The notes below the pieces were generated by a model. The model had not been told where the DNA came from and ran no database searches. It saw only the letters and a program-made list of their open reading frames with translations. Both the position numbers and the translations under genes were made by a program. Shown here piece by piece: positions 8,426 to 17,205 of a stretch of 32,202 bases of DNA. Source of the DNA: Candidatus Omnitrophota bacterium (GTDB taxonomy: Bacteria > Omnitrophota > Gorgyraeia > Gygaellales > Profunditerraquicolaceae); the NCBI GenBank assembly GCA_018812825.1, contig JAHJCJ010000005.1, forward strand, positions 1 through 32,202, read 5' to 3'. How positions within the stretch are numbered: position 1 is the stretch's first letter; every line of letters starts with the position of its first letter.

Positions 8426-9369
8426 AGTTTTTAAGTAAGGTACTATTTTTAGGTTTAAGTGTTTTTTTTATAGGCGCGACATTATCTGGCTGCGTTAAAA
8501 GTAAAAAAGAGCCAGGCGCGCCGATTACAGTTAAGGCAACAGTAGATAGATCAATAGTTGCAATCGGGGATAAAATAAAATATACAGTTTTTATTGAAAG
8601 AAATAAGGACATTGAAGTTGAGCCTTTTGTTTTTGGGCAGAATTTAGGCAACTTTGCGATCAAAGATTTTGGCTCAAAACAAAGCGTGTTTTTAAGCAAG
8701 GAAAGAATATCTCAGTGGTATATCCTGGATACGTATATTACCGGAAAAACTACTATACCTAAAGTTACGATTAAATATAAAAGAAAAAAAGATAAGGATT
8801 GGAGCCAGATTGAGACTGGCGAAATTTCTGTGGAGGTAAAAAGCTCTTTGGATAATGCCGGGCGAAATATTCAGATGCGGGATATTAAAGATCCGGTAGG
8901 CCTGCCATCGGTAATAAATAAATACCTTATCCTGTTATGCTTATTGCTTTTGATTGTTTTAGGCTTATCAGCCGGATATTTCTTGAAGAAAGATAAAGCA
9001 GAGAAGGCTGTCCCTAAAAAGCCTGCTCACGAAATAGCTTATGAGCAGCTAGAGCAGTTGCGAGCGAAAGATTATATTGGCCAGGGTAGAATTAAGGAAT
9101 ATTATACGGAGGTTTCAGATATTATCAGGCATTATCTTGAGAATAGATTCAGATTCAGGGCCCCTGAGATGACTACAGAAGAATTTTTAGCTAGCGCCAG
9201 GGATGCTGCGGAGTTAATCAGCGAGCATAAAAATCTACTCAAAGAATTCCTGCTTTGTTGTGATTTGGTAAAATTCGCTAAGTACGCGCCTTCTGTGGAG
9301 GAAATAAGCGCGATTTCTGATTCAGCAAAACATTTTATAGACCAGACAAAAGAAAATGACCCTGCATGA
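8422..9369 (+). CDS. BatD-like lipoprotein with one TM helix (DUF4381-like C-terminus)
   Basis: 315 aa. The signal peptide ends in the lipobox LSGC with C24 as the lipidation site. A beta-rich domain (about 35-155) resembles the first domain of BatD, and its opening ITVKATVDRSIVAIGDKIKY parallels LSFEATVDRNKVSLGGSLQL of the full BatD five genes later. A TM helix follows (about 170-190), then a helical cytoplasmic domain with YYTEVSDIIRHYLENRFRF, related to the C-terminus of the BatD protein (QEYLGDKFHLSSKGIT). It is therefore a short paralogue of BatD. Having both a lipobox and a later TM helix is odd; the leader might instead be a plain signal. It overlaps the next gene by 14 bp. Confidence 0.75.
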   Translation: MKFLSKVLFLGLSVFFIGATLSGCVKSKKEPGAPITVKATVDRSIVAIGDKIKYTVFIERNKDIEVEPFVFGQNLGNFAIKDFGSKQSVFLSKERISQWYILDTYITGKTTIPKVTIKYKRKKDKDWSQIETGEISVEVKSSLDNAGRNIQMRDIKDPVGLPSVINKYLILLCLLLLIVLGLSAGYFLKKDKAEKAVPKKPAHEIAYEQLEQLRAKDYIGQGRIKEYYTEVSDIIRHYLENRFRFRAPEMTTEEFLASARDAAELISEHKNLLKEFLLCCDLVKFAKYAPSVEEISAISDSAKHFIDQTKENDPA

Positions 9370-10354
9370 TCCGCTTGTTTTAATTTTAATCCCTATAATA
9401 ATACTGCTCTTTTTGTATAACCGGAAAAAGCAGGGCTCTGTAGCTGCTTTTAAATTTTCCTCGGGGGAATTAGTAGGGAAATTAAAAGGTTCTTTTAAGC
9501 TTAAGTTGAGCCAGAACCTAATTTATTTGAGGCTTCTAACGGTTGTGTTGTTGATATTTGCCTTGACTCGTCCGCAGACGCCGGTAGCAGACTCTAAAAT
9601 ACAGTCTGAAGGCATAGATATAGTTTTGGCTATTGATTGCTCAACCAGTATGCTTGCAGAAGATTTTAAGCTGGGAGGGCAAAGGCAGAACAGGGTAGAG
9701 GTTGTTAAAAACGTGGTCAGGGATTTTATTAAGGGCAGGAAAAACGACCGCATTGCTATCGTAGCTTTTGCTTCCCGGGCATATACGGTTTGCCCTCTCA
9801 CCCTGGATTATGGTTGGTTGCTGGATAACCTGGAAAGGGTTAAAACGGGCCTGGTTGAGGATGGAACAGCAATAGGTTCTGGTATAGCTACCTCTTTAAA
9901 CCGGCTCAAAGATGCCAAGGCTAAAAGTAAAGTGGTTATCTTGCTTACTGACGGACGTAATAATACAGGAAAGATTGCGCCCTTAACCGCCGCAGAAGCA
10001 GCCAAGGCTTTAAAGATCAAAGTTTATACAATTGGCGCAGGTGGAAAAGGTCCGGTGCCTTATCCGGTAAAGGATTTCTTCGGCAATACCGTGTATCAGC
10101 CGATACAAATAGATATTGATGAGGATACGCTGATAAAGATCGCCAATATGACTGGGGCAAAATATTTCCGGGTCACCGATACAGAAAGCCTGCGTAAAAT
10201 ATATAAAGAGATAGACGGCCTTGAGAAGACAGTTATAGAGGAAAAGGGCTACCTGGAATACAATGAATTATTTAGCGTATTTTTGATCTTAGCACTTTCG
10301 ATTTTGGTTTTAGATATTGTTTTATCCAATACTATCTTAAGGAAAATACCATGA
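9356..10354 (+). CDS. batA: BatA, von Willebrand factor A membrane protein
   Basis: 332 aa. Hydrophobic segments lie at about 7-21 and 55-71, then comes a VWA domain with a complete MIDAS motif D94-C-S-T-S98. It also has the family VAFASRAYTVCPLTLDYG, VILLTDGRNNTG and YTIGAGGKG segments, and a C-terminal TM (about 305-325). In Bacteroides the Bat proteins contribute to oxygen tolerance and form an envelope complex with BatB and BatC. The start lies inside the previous gene, and it overlaps batB by 4 bp. Confidence 0.9.
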   Translation: MTLHDPLVLILIPIIILLFLYNRKKQGSVAAFKFSSGELVGKLKGSFKLKLSQNLIYLRLLTVVLLIFALTRPQTPVADSKIQSEGIDIVLAIDCSTSMLAEDFKLGGQRQNRVEVVKNVVRDFIKGRKNDRIAIVAFASRAYTVCPLTLDYGWLLDNLERVKTGLVEDGTAIGSGIATSLNRLKDAKAKSKVVILLTDGRNNTGKIAPLTAAEAAKALKIKVYTIGAGGKGPVPYPVKDFFGNTVYQPIQIDIDEDTLIKIANMTGAKYFRVTDTESLRKIYKEIDGLEKTVIEEKGYLEYNELFSVFLILALSILVLDIVLSNTILRKIP

Positions 10355-11361
10355 GGTTTGCGGCAGTAAATTTTGCCTTTGGGTTTATTGTTGTCTTGGC
10401 TTTGGCACTATTCTATTACTGGGCAGCTAAAATGCGCAAGCAGGCCCTTGAGAGATTTGCGCAAAAAGAGTTATTGAATGAATTGTTATCTTGTCTTGAT
10501 TATAGGAAGAGGATTTTGAAAACTAGCTTAATGGTTTTGGTGGTATCGCTTATGCTTTTTGCCCTGCTGCGTCCGCAGTGGGGTTTTCATTGGGAAGAGG
10601 TAAAAAGAAAAGGCGTAGATATCCTGATAGCGTTAGATACTTCAAAAAGTATGCTTGCTGAGGATGTAAAGCCCAGTAGATTCCAGCGCTCGAAGTTAGC
10701 GATCAAGGATTTAGTGCGTAACCTTAAAGGTGATAGGATCGGCTTAATTGCTTTTTCCGGCAGCGCTTTTTTGCAATGCCCTCTGACGTTGGATTACGGA
10801 GGATTTTTGCTTTCGCTGGATAATACGGGAATAGATACTATCCCTAAAGGCGGAACCTCTATAACCAGCGCAATAAAAGAGGCATTAAGGAGCTATGAGG
10901 GCGGGCAGAAGAAATATAAGGTGCTGGTTGTTATTACTGACGGAGAAGATCACGAAGGAGACCCTGAGCAGGCTGCTGAAGAGGTTAAGAAGGAAGGGAT
11001 TAAGATATTTTGTATTGGTATTGGCACTAAAGAGGGCGATCTTGTTCCTGTTACGGATGAAACGGGTCAGAAGTCATTTCTCAAAGATAGCCAGGGTAAT
11101 GTGGTTAAATCGCATCTTGATGAGGTTAGCCTGCAGAAGGTCGCTTTAAAAACCGGTGGCGTATATGTAAGGGCTACTAATGCAGAGTTTGGCCTGGATT
11201 TGATTTATCGCGAAAGAATAGCCAAGATGGAGAAGCGCGAGCTTGAGGCTAAAATGAATAAGCATTATGAAGAAAGGTTTCAGATATTTTTATGGTTAGC
11301 TTTGTTTTTGCTTATAGTTGAGCATTTTATAGGCGACAGGAAAATAACAAAAGGCATTTAA
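10351..11361 (+). CDS. batB: BatB, von Willebrand factor A membrane protein
   Basis: 336 aa with TM helices at about 8-26 and 57-73. The VWA domain has MIDAS D96-T-S-K-S100, the LIAFSGSAFLQCPLTLDYGG stretch, VVITDGEDHEGDP and FCIGIGTKEGD, and a C-terminal TM follows. It is a paralogue of BatA and shares its layout and the CPLTLDYG block. BatB with BatA and the TPR protein BatC forms the core of the Bat complex. It starts at the 4-bp ATGA overlap with batA. Confidence 0.9.
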   Translation: MRFAAVNFAFGFIVVLALALFYYWAAKMRKQALERFAQKELLNELLSCLDYRKRILKTSLMVLVVSLMLFALLRPQWGFHWEEVKRKGVDILIALDTSKSMLAEDVKPSRFQRSKLAIKDLVRNLKGDRIGLIAFSGSAFLQCPLTLDYGGFLLSLDNTGIDTIPKGGTSITSAIKEALRSYEGGQKKYKVLVVITDGEDHEGDPEQAAEEVKKEGIKIFCIGIGTKEGDLVPVTDETGQKSFLKDSQGNVVKSHLDEVSLQKVALKTGGVYVRATNAEFGLDLIYRERIAKMEKRELEAKMNKHYEERFQIFLWLALFLLIVEHFIGDRKITKGI

Positions 11362-11365
11362 TAGA

Positions 11366-12241
11366 ATGAGAAAATTAATACTTACTATATTGCAGGTTGC
11401 ATTTATCTCAATCGGGTTTTATCGGCCTGTGTTTGCGGGCAATAGCGCTGGATTGGTAAATAAGGCAAACAGTTTATATAACAGGAAGAAATACGATGAG
11501 GCGATTAAATTATATAATGAGGCACAAATTAAATCGCCTGATTCTGCGGAGATTAGCTATAATATAGGTATAGCCCAGTATAAAAAAGGAGACTACAATT
11601 CGGCAGTTAGCTCTTTTGAGAAAGCAACTGTTTCCAGGAATAAGATTTTGGAGTCCAAAACAAACTTTAATATTGGGAATGCGAAATATAAGCTTGGCAA
11701 GCTTAAAGAAAATACAGAGCTTAAGCAAACGGTAAATTTGTTACGTCAATCACTAGACTATTATAAAAGGGCAATAGAGTTAGATCCCAGGGATGAGGAT
11801 GCGAAGATAAACCATGAGTTAGTGGAGAAAGAGCTAAAGGTGCTTTTGGATAAATTGAAACAAGAGCAAGATAAGAAGAAGGAGCAGTCTGAGCAGGGTA
11901 AAGAGATAAAAGAAGATGAAGGCCAGTCTCAGGATGGGCAACAGGAAAAGAAGCCAGGGGAAGAAGAGGAGAAGCAGCAGGCAACTCAAGCCAAGGAACA
12001 AAAAACAGAAGAGCAGAAGGAAGAAGAGTCTAAGGCGGCCAGAGAGGCCAAGCAGCAGGCCGAAGAACAAAAAGAAAAGCAGGCTGAGGAATTAAAGGGG
12101 CAGGCTGGAGAAGAAGCAAGGGAGATGTCTGAGCGAGAAGCAAATATGCTCTTGGAGGGATATAGGCAGGAAGAAAATTCATCTGGGAAATTAGAAGATC
12201 AGAAACGGGGATTTTCCGGAAATGTATTAAAGGATTGGTAA
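11366..12241 (+). CDS. batC: BatC-type exported TPR protein with Glu/Lys/Gln-rich tail
   Basis: 291 aa. A signal peptide (cleavage near VFAG, residue about 25) is followed by TPR repeats (about 30-155: NSLYNRKKYDEAIKLYNEAQ, SYNIGIAQYKKGDYNSAVSS, YYKRAIELDPRDEDA). A long low-complexity charged helix or coil of Lys, Glu and Gln follows (about 158-260). BatC of Bacteroides is a TPR protein linking BatA and BatB. The start is 4 bp after batB. The stop TAA shares its last A with the next ATG, so translation is coupled. Confidence 0.85.
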   Translation: MRKLILTILQVAFISIGFYRPVFAGNSAGLVNKANSLYNRKKYDEAIKLYNEAQIKSPDSAEISYNIGIAQYKKGDYNSAVSSFEKATVSRNKILESKTNFNIGNAKYKLGKLKENTELKQTVNLLRQSLDYYKRAIELDPRDEDAKINHELVEKELKVLLDKLKQEQDKKKEQSEQGKEIKEDEGQSQDGQQEKKPGEEEEKQQATQAKEQKTEEQKEEESKAAREAKQQAEEQKEKQAEELKGQAGEEAREMSEREANMLLEGYRQEENSSGKLEDQKRGFSGNVLKDW

Positions 12242-14103
12242 TGGGTAAATTTAAGCATATAGCCGCAAGTTTGAAATTTCTGATACTAAGCGTAATCTTT
12301 GTGTTTTATACTTCAAGTTTTACGTTTACTTGTTTTGCCAAAGAGCTTAGTTTTGAGGCTACAGTAGATAGGAATAAAGTTTCTTTAGGGGGCTCTTTAC
12401 AGTTGGCTTTAAGTTTTAGCAATGCGCAAGATGTGCCCGCTCCGGAATTACCAGCCATAGATGGTTTTCAGTCCCGCTATTTAGGCCCTTCGACAATGAT
12501 GTCCATTGTTAACGGAAAGGTCTCGGGTTCTGTTACGCACAATTATGTTCTATTGCCTGCGAAAATAGGTACTTTTAAAATAGGGCCTTTTAAATTTGAA
12601 CACAATGGCGACAAATATACCTCTAATCAGCTGAGCGTAGAAGTACTAAAGGGGCAGGTGCAAAGCTCTGCTGCGCAGCCCAGTAGCCAGTCAGAACCAG
12701 CAGCGGAACTGGGGGACTTAAATGATAGGTTGTTTGTAACAATGCAGACAGAAAAGGATAAAGCCTATTTGAATGAAACTGTTCTTTTAACTATAAAATT
12801 ATATGTTAATAGGCTGGGCATAAGGGATATACAGTTTCCGGAATTCAATCATGAGGGTTTTTCGGCAGGTGCGTTTAATAAGCCTAATCAGTACCAGGAG
12901 GTCCGTAGCGGGGTAAACTTCGATGTTATAGAATTCAACACTTCTATTTTTGGTTTAAGGCCGGGTGAGTTTAAGCTTGGGCCAGCTCATATTAAATGTA
13001 ATTTAATTGTGCAAAAGCAGCGAAGGAGTAAATCTCCTTTTGCTTCCAATGATCCTTTTAACGCAAGCATCTTTGATGATTTTTTCGGTAGATATGAGAC
13101 TTATCCCTTGGATTTAAAATCCGGGGATATTGCATTTACTATTTTGTCTTTACCGGAAGAAAATAAACCTGCGAATTTCTCTGGCGCCATGGGTAGATTT
13201 GAGCTTAAGGTAACAGCTGCTCCCTTAGAGGTTAAGCTCGGTGACCCTATTACCCTTAAGATGGTTGTAAGCGGAGAAGGAAATTTTAACACGGTCGGAG
13301 TACCCAAGCTTAAATCAGAGAAAGGGTTTAAGATTTACGAGCCACAGATAAAACAACAGGCAAATGAAAAAATGTTTGAACAGATTATTATGCCGATGAG
13401 TTTAGAGATTGAAGAAATTCCAGTTATATCCCTTGATTTCTTCGATATTGGATCCGGGCAGTATAAAACTATTAACCGAGGGCCGTTTCCTATAATAATA
13501 GTTAAACCTGAAAAAGAAGAGGAAACTAAAGTAATTGAAAATAAACAACCCTCCTCTATTTCCCTTGTTAAAGAGGAGAGGTTAGGCAGGGATATTATTT
13601 ATATTAAGGATAATCCAGGCCCTTTAAGAAAGAGAAGCGATTATTTTTACAGAAATAAAATATTTCTTGGCTTTCAAGTTGTGCCGTTGCTATTTTATTT
13701 GCTTACGGCCGTAATCTACGCAAAGAGGCAAAGGTTGAAAACAGACCTAAGATACGCGAGGGGGCTTTTGGCGCCACGAAAGGCCAAAGCAGGTATCCGG
13801 CTGGCAAAGAAATATTTAGATAAAACAGATACACAAAAATTCTACGATACCTTGTTTTTAACCATGCAAGAATACCTGGGTGATAAATTCCATTTGTCCT
13901 CAAAAGGCATTACGATAAGTGTTACGGATGAGCATTTACGAAAAGAGGAGGTAGCCGAAGAGGTCTTAGTCAAACTAAGGGATATCTTTCGGGAATGTGA
14001 TATGGTCAGATACGCATCTTCACAGCTAACTCAGGAAAATATGCGCGAATCTTTAAGTAAATTAGAGCAAATTATAGACTATCTGCAGAGAAAGAAGGCA
14101 TGA
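12241..14103 (+). CDS. batD: BatD, large exported Ig-like protein with C-terminal TM
   Basis: About 620 aa. I place the start at ATG 12241 because AAGGA lies 7 nt upstream and the ATG overlaps the BatC stop (TAATG). A TTG at 12235 would add two residues. A signal segment ends near CFAKE. Several beta-sandwich domains follow; repeated openings such as ATVDRNKVSLGGSLQLALSF and VTAAPLEVKLGDPITLKMVV show the repetition. A TM helix follows FLGFQVVPLLFYLLTAVIY, then a cytoplasmic helical domain related to that of the 8422 lipoprotein. The family name is BatD (oxygen tolerance protein). Confidence 0.88.
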   Translation: MGKFKHIAASLKFLILSVIFVFYTSSFTFTCFAKELSFEATVDRNKVSLGGSLQLALSFSNAQDVPAPELPAIDGFQSRYLGPSTMMSIVNGKVSGSVTHNYVLLPAKIGTFKIGPFKFEHNGDKYTSNQLSVEVLKGQVQSSAAQPSSQSEPAAELGDLNDRLFVTMQTEKDKAYLNETVLLTIKLYVNRLGIRDIQFPEFNHEGFSAGAFNKPNQYQEVRSGVNFDVIEFNTSIFGLRPGEFKLGPAHIKCNLIVQKQRRSKSPFASNDPFNASIFDDFFGRYETYPLDLKSGDIAFTILSLPEENKPANFSGAMGRFELKVTAAPLEVKLGDPITLKMVVSGEGNFNTVGVPKLKSEKGFKIYEPQIKQQANEKMFEQIIMPMSLEIEEIPVISLDFFDIGSGQYKTINRGPFPIIIVKPEKEEETKVIENKQPSSISLVKEERLGRDIIYIKDNPGPLRKRSDYFYRNKIFLGFQVVPLLFYLLTAVIYAKRQRLKTDLRYARGLLAPRKAKAGIRLAKKYLDKTDTQKFYDTLFLTMQEYLGDKFHLSSKGITISVTDEHLRKEEVAEEVLVKLRDIFRECDMVRYASSQLTQENMRESLSKLEQIIDYLQRKKA

Positions 14104-14888
14104 AAGAAATACACCGGGTTATTTTCTCAGTAATTTTTTCAATAGCCATTACTTTGGTTCCTTGTCTGCGCAACGCTTTAGCGCAAGAAGCAGCTAGTAA
14201 CTCGCCAGGAGCGCTTTTTTATCAGGCAAATATTTATTATCAGGAGGGTAAGTATGATGCAGCTATTAAGGGTTATGAAAGGCTTATTGGCCAGGGTTTA
14301 GAAAGCGGGAATCTTTATTATAACTTAGGTAATAGCTATTTTAAGAAAGGGGAACTCGGGTTGTCTGTCCTAAGTTATGAGAGGTCAAAGACTTTTATCC
14401 CTAATGATAGTGATTTAAGATCCAACTATGATTACACCCTGCAGGCATTAAGTTTAGAACCTAAGTTTCTTGGGAATTGGTTTGAAAAAGTAGTATATGG
14501 TTTATTTCAGTCTGCGACTATTGATTCCTTGACCATATTATTGTCTGTTGTTTATATAGTTTTAATCATTTTATTTATCTTGAATCTATTTCTTGGTACA
14601 TTTAAGCGATTTTCCGGAAGCGTTATTTGCGTATTAATTGTGCTATTTATCTTATCTGCTTACGCCTTGAACAGGAAAATAAATTATCTAAATAAAACCG
14701 CTATTGTTATAAGTAAAGAGGCAGATGTTAAATTTGAGCCCTTGGAGAATGCCACGACATATTTTAAGCTTAGCGAAGGAAGCCAGGTTGAGGTAGTGGA
14801 AAAGGCCGAAGGCTGGTATAAGGTTAGGCGTTTCGATAAAAAGCTTGGTTGGGCAAATAAGTCTGCCTTTATAAAACTAATTAATTAG
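14100..14888 (+). CDS. batE: BatE, TPR protein with two TM helices and SH3-like domain
   Basis: 262 aa. A signal peptide (ending near ALAQEA) is followed by TPRs (about 40-115, including GALFYQANIYYQEGKYDAAI and NLYYNLGNSYFKKGELGLSV), two TM helices (about 140-165 and 172-190) and a C-terminal bacterial SH3-like domain (about 205-262). The SH3-like part runs from AIVISKEADVKFEPLENATT to the GWYKVRR and GWANKSAF motifs. This is the BatE layout. The SH3 unit may bind peptidoglycan. It is the last gene of the Bat operon and overlaps batD by 4 bp (ATGA). Confidence 0.88.
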   Translation: MKEIHRVIFSVIFSIAITLVPCLRNALAQEAASNSPGALFYQANIYYQEGKYDAAIKGYERLIGQGLESGNLYYNLGNSYFKKGELGLSVLSYERSKTFIPNDSDLRSNYDYTLQALSLEPKFLGNWFEKVVYGLFQSATIDSLTILLSVVYIVLIILFILNLFLGTFKRFSGSVICVLIVLFILSAYALNRKINYLNKTAIVISKEADVKFEPLENATTYFKLSEGSQVEVVEKAEGWYKVRRFDKKLGWANKSAFIKLIN

Positions 14889-14907
14889 GGATAGCGGCCA
14901 TAAAATA

Positions 14908-14960
14908 GTAAAATAGGGACAGCCACCATTACATAATAATGGTGGCTGTCCCTATTTTAC
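14908..14960. repeat. Perfect 24-bp inverted repeat, REP-like element
   Basis: Bases 14908-14931 and 14937-14960 are exact reverse complements around a CATAA loop. The core reads AGGGACAGCCACCATTA. A diverged direct copy of the left arm (AGGGATAGCGGCCAT) lies just before it, from 14887. No T-run follows, so termination is not clearly intrinsic, although the hairpin stands between batE and the tetR promoter. It looks like a REP or small mobile hairpin. Confidence 0.75.
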
Positions 14961-14989
14961 TTGACAAAAGTATAAATGAATGGTACTTT
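14961..14989 (+). promoter_or_regulatory. Promoter of the TetR/RND operon
   Basis: A consensus TTGACA (14961-14966), which starts immediately after the palindrome, is followed after 17 bp by TACTTT (14984-14989). It drives tetR, which starts at GTG 15044. Confidence 0.65.
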
Positions 14990-14995
14990 CTTATT

Positions 14996-15011
14996 ATGAA
15001 TAAATATTCAT
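14996..15011. promoter_or_regulatory. Candidate TetR operator
   Basis: ATGAATA and TATTCAT form a 7-bp inverted repeat around a 2-bp centre (AA). An isolated AATGAATGG half-site lies upstream in the spacer. The repeat sits at the expected transcription start, a natural place for autorepression by the TetR protein. Confidence 0.5.
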
Positions 15012-15043
15012 TATCTGAACATTGCATATAAGTAGGTGAAAAG

Positions 15044-15667
15044 GTGAATCCGCTTCCGCGTAAAGAAAGGGATAAGTTGTTAAGGCGGGCTGATATCTTA
15101 AATGCAGCTGCCCGTGTTTTTGCCGAAAAAGGGTATCATAAGGCGTCTATGTCTGACATTGCCAAGCAGGCGGAGTATGCCGTGGGGACAATCTATCTTT
15201 ACTTTAAGGATAAACAGGCTTTATATCTTGCGCTTACCGATGAAAAGGTAGATGAATTAATTAAGCGCGTCAAAGAAAGAATAGGCAAAGCCCATGGTGG
15301 CTTGGAGAAGATAAGGGCGCTTATTGATGAGGAGCTTAATTATTTTGAAGAGAATGATGATTTTTTCAGGATTTATTTTTCTCAAGGAAGCCTAGACCGT
15401 TGGGCAATAAAGGATAAACCTTCCCGGGAGACCGTAGAAAAATTGATGCAATTCTTAGATTATATATCTGGAGTAATAAAAAAGGCGCAAGATGAAAATG
15501 TTATTAGGAAGGGGCTTGATCCTAAAAGGACAGCGCACCTGTTGGGTGGGATGATAAAATCGGTAGTCATCCCCTGGCTAAAGGATAAACCTTTAAAAGC
15601 GGAAAGTTTAAAAGGGTTATCGGGTTTTATCCTGGATGCATTTCTAAATGGAACAGTAGTAAAATGA
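15044..15667 (+). CDS. TetR/AcrR family regulator of the efflux operon
   Basis: 207 aa. The N-terminal TetR helix-turn-helix (about 20-62) is complete: LNAAARVFAEKGYHKASMSD followed by GTIYLYFKDKQALYLAL. The C-terminal helical ligand-binding domain is of the AcrR type (TetR_C). The start is GTG 15044, preceded by AGTAGGTG about 5 nt upstream. It is first in the operon with TolC, MFP and RND genes (ATGA overlap with the TolC gene), so it most likely represses this pump and itself, released by a pump substrate. Confidence 0.92.
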   Translation: MNPLPRKERDKLLRRADILNAAARVFAEKGYHKASMSDIAKQAEYAVGTIYLYFKDKQALYLALTDEKVDELIKRVKERIGKAHGGLEKIRALIDEELNYFEENDDFFRIYFSQGSLDRWAIKDKPSRETVEKLMQFLDYISGVIKKAQDENVIRKGLDPKRTAHLLGGMIKSVVIPWLKDKPLKAESLKGLSGFILDAFLNGTVVK

Positions 15668-17202
15668 AAAAGTTTATTTCCATTGTTATGACTATTTTGT
15701 TTACTTTTAACAGCTCATCTTTTGCCGCTGTCGTAAATGACTCCCGGCAGGCAGAGATGGAGAAGACCCTTTTTATGGCTGTGGGTTCGCAGGACCGGAT
15801 CTTAAGAATAGGTTTGGTAGATTGCATCCTTTATTGCATGAAGAATAATTCTGAAATTCTTATTAAGCGTATCGAGCCTAAATTAAAGCAGGATGATGTA
15901 AAAGTTGCCGAGTCGGATTTTGAGCCTACTTTTGATGCCGATTTTACGCTGCAGGATACTACGGAGATTTCTACTTCAACTCTGCAAGGGGCAAGAAAAT
16001 TTAATTCGCAGGATATAAATATTAATGCGGGGGTTTCAGGAAAACTAATCACCGGAACAGAATACAATCTAGAGTTTCTTAACCAAAGGTATAAGAGTGA
16101 TTCTGTCTATCAGATTTATAATCCTTATTATTCAAGCGAGCCGAAAATTACCATAACTCAGCCGCTTTTTAAGGGGTTTGGTATCCTGGTAAATAAGGCT
16201 GATATTATGATTGCCAGGAATGACCAGATGGTTTCAGAAAAGAATTTTAGAGACACGGTTATGGATACTATCAGCAAGGCCAAAACCGCTTACTATAATT
16301 ATACATTTTACCTTGAAAAATATTCTATAGACGGGCTTTCTTTGCAGCGTGCCAATAATTTACTGGAGGTAAATAAAGCCAGGTATGAGAAAGGCCTGAT
16401 TAGTTCCGTTGATTTACTGGAGACAGAGGCCGCTTCCGCGGAGAGAGAAAAGGCCCTGCTTTCTTCAGAGGCAGCGCTTAAAAGGGCGGAGGACGATTTA
16501 AAACTTATTACCAACCTCGTGGATGATCCAGAGGTTTGGAATGCCAAGATAGAACTGATAGACGAACTTGAATTAAGGCAGGAAGATGTGGATTTACTGA
16601 AAAGCCTGCAGGATGCTTTTATATACAGGCCGGATTATCAAGCTGCCAGAGTTGATTTACAAAATCGTGATATCAAAATAAAAGTTGCCAAGAATGCTCT
16701 TTTACCGACAGTGGATTTAACCGGAAGCTTAGGGTTAAACGGATTAGGCAAGGATTATCAGAGCGCGATGGAAAAAGTTAATTCCAATTATCCTGATTGG
16801 GGCGTAGGGGTGAAATTCAGTTTGCCCTGGGGCACGGGAGACAGGGCGAAATATGACCAGAAAAAATTAGAAAAAACCCAGGCCTTACTATCATTTAAGA
16901 GGCTGGAGCAGAATATTATTCTAGATGTCAGGGATAAGGTAAGGTTAGCCAAAACACAGTATCGGCAGATAGAGGTGGCAAAGCTTTCTAAGGATAAAGA
17001 AACGCAGAACTATGAAGCGCAAAAGGAGAGATATGCTGCAGGCCAGGTGTCTACGCATGATATCCTTGATTATCAGGATAAACTGGCTCAATCAGAGCTT
17101 GATTATTTTAAGGCATTAGTTGATTATAATGTTGCCTTGATCGATTTAGACAAATCACAAGGGTTAACTTTGGTTAAAAATAATATAAAGATAGAGGGGT
17201 AA
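15664..17202 (+). CDS. TolC-type outer membrane efflux protein
   Basis: 512 aa. The signal peptide ends near SSFAA (about residue 22). Two outer-membrane efflux (OEP) repeats follow. The first holds ITQPLFKGFGILVNKADIMI and a long helix ending RYEKGLISSVDLLETEAASA; the second holds SLPWGTGDRAKYDQKKLEKT and RYAAGQVSTHDILDYQDKLA. The paired KGLISSVDLLE and AGQVSTHDILD turns mark the helical barrel. It forms the outer-membrane exit duct for the RND pump encoded next. It overlaps tetR by 4 bp. Confidence 0.93.
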   Translation: MKKFISIVMTILFTFNSSSFAAVVNDSRQAEMEKTLFMAVGSQDRILRIGLVDCILYCMKNNSEILIKRIEPKLKQDDVKVAESDFEPTFDADFTLQDTTEISTSTLQGARKFNSQDININAGVSGKLITGTEYNLEFLNQRYKSDSVYQIYNPYYSSEPKITITQPLFKGFGILVNKADIMIARNDQMVSEKNFRDTVMDTISKAKTAYYNYTFYLEKYSIDGLSLQRANNLLEVNKARYEKGLISSVDLLETEAASAEREKALLSSEAALKRAEDDLKLITNLVDDPEVWNAKIELIDELELRQEDVDLLKSLQDAFIYRPDYQAARVDLQNRDIKIKVAKNALLPTVDLTGSLGLNGLGKDYQSAMEKVNSNYPDWGVGVKFSLPWGTGDRAKYDQKKLEKTQALLSFKRLEQNIILDVRDKVRLAKTQYRQIEVAKLSKDKETQNYEAQKERYAAGQVSTHDILDYQDKLAQSELDYFKALVDYNVALIDLDKSQGLTLVKNNIKIEG

Positions 17203-17205
17203 ACT

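Noticed and set aside
11834..12070. Leucine-rich open frame on the - strand
   Set aside because: It is the antisense shadow of the Lys/Glu/Gln-rich tail of BatC; no ribosome site and no family signal.
14961..15043. CRISPR-like or tRNA structure
   Set aside because: Only one palindrome with no repeat-spacer periodicity and no cloverleaf; it is best explained as promoter and operator.
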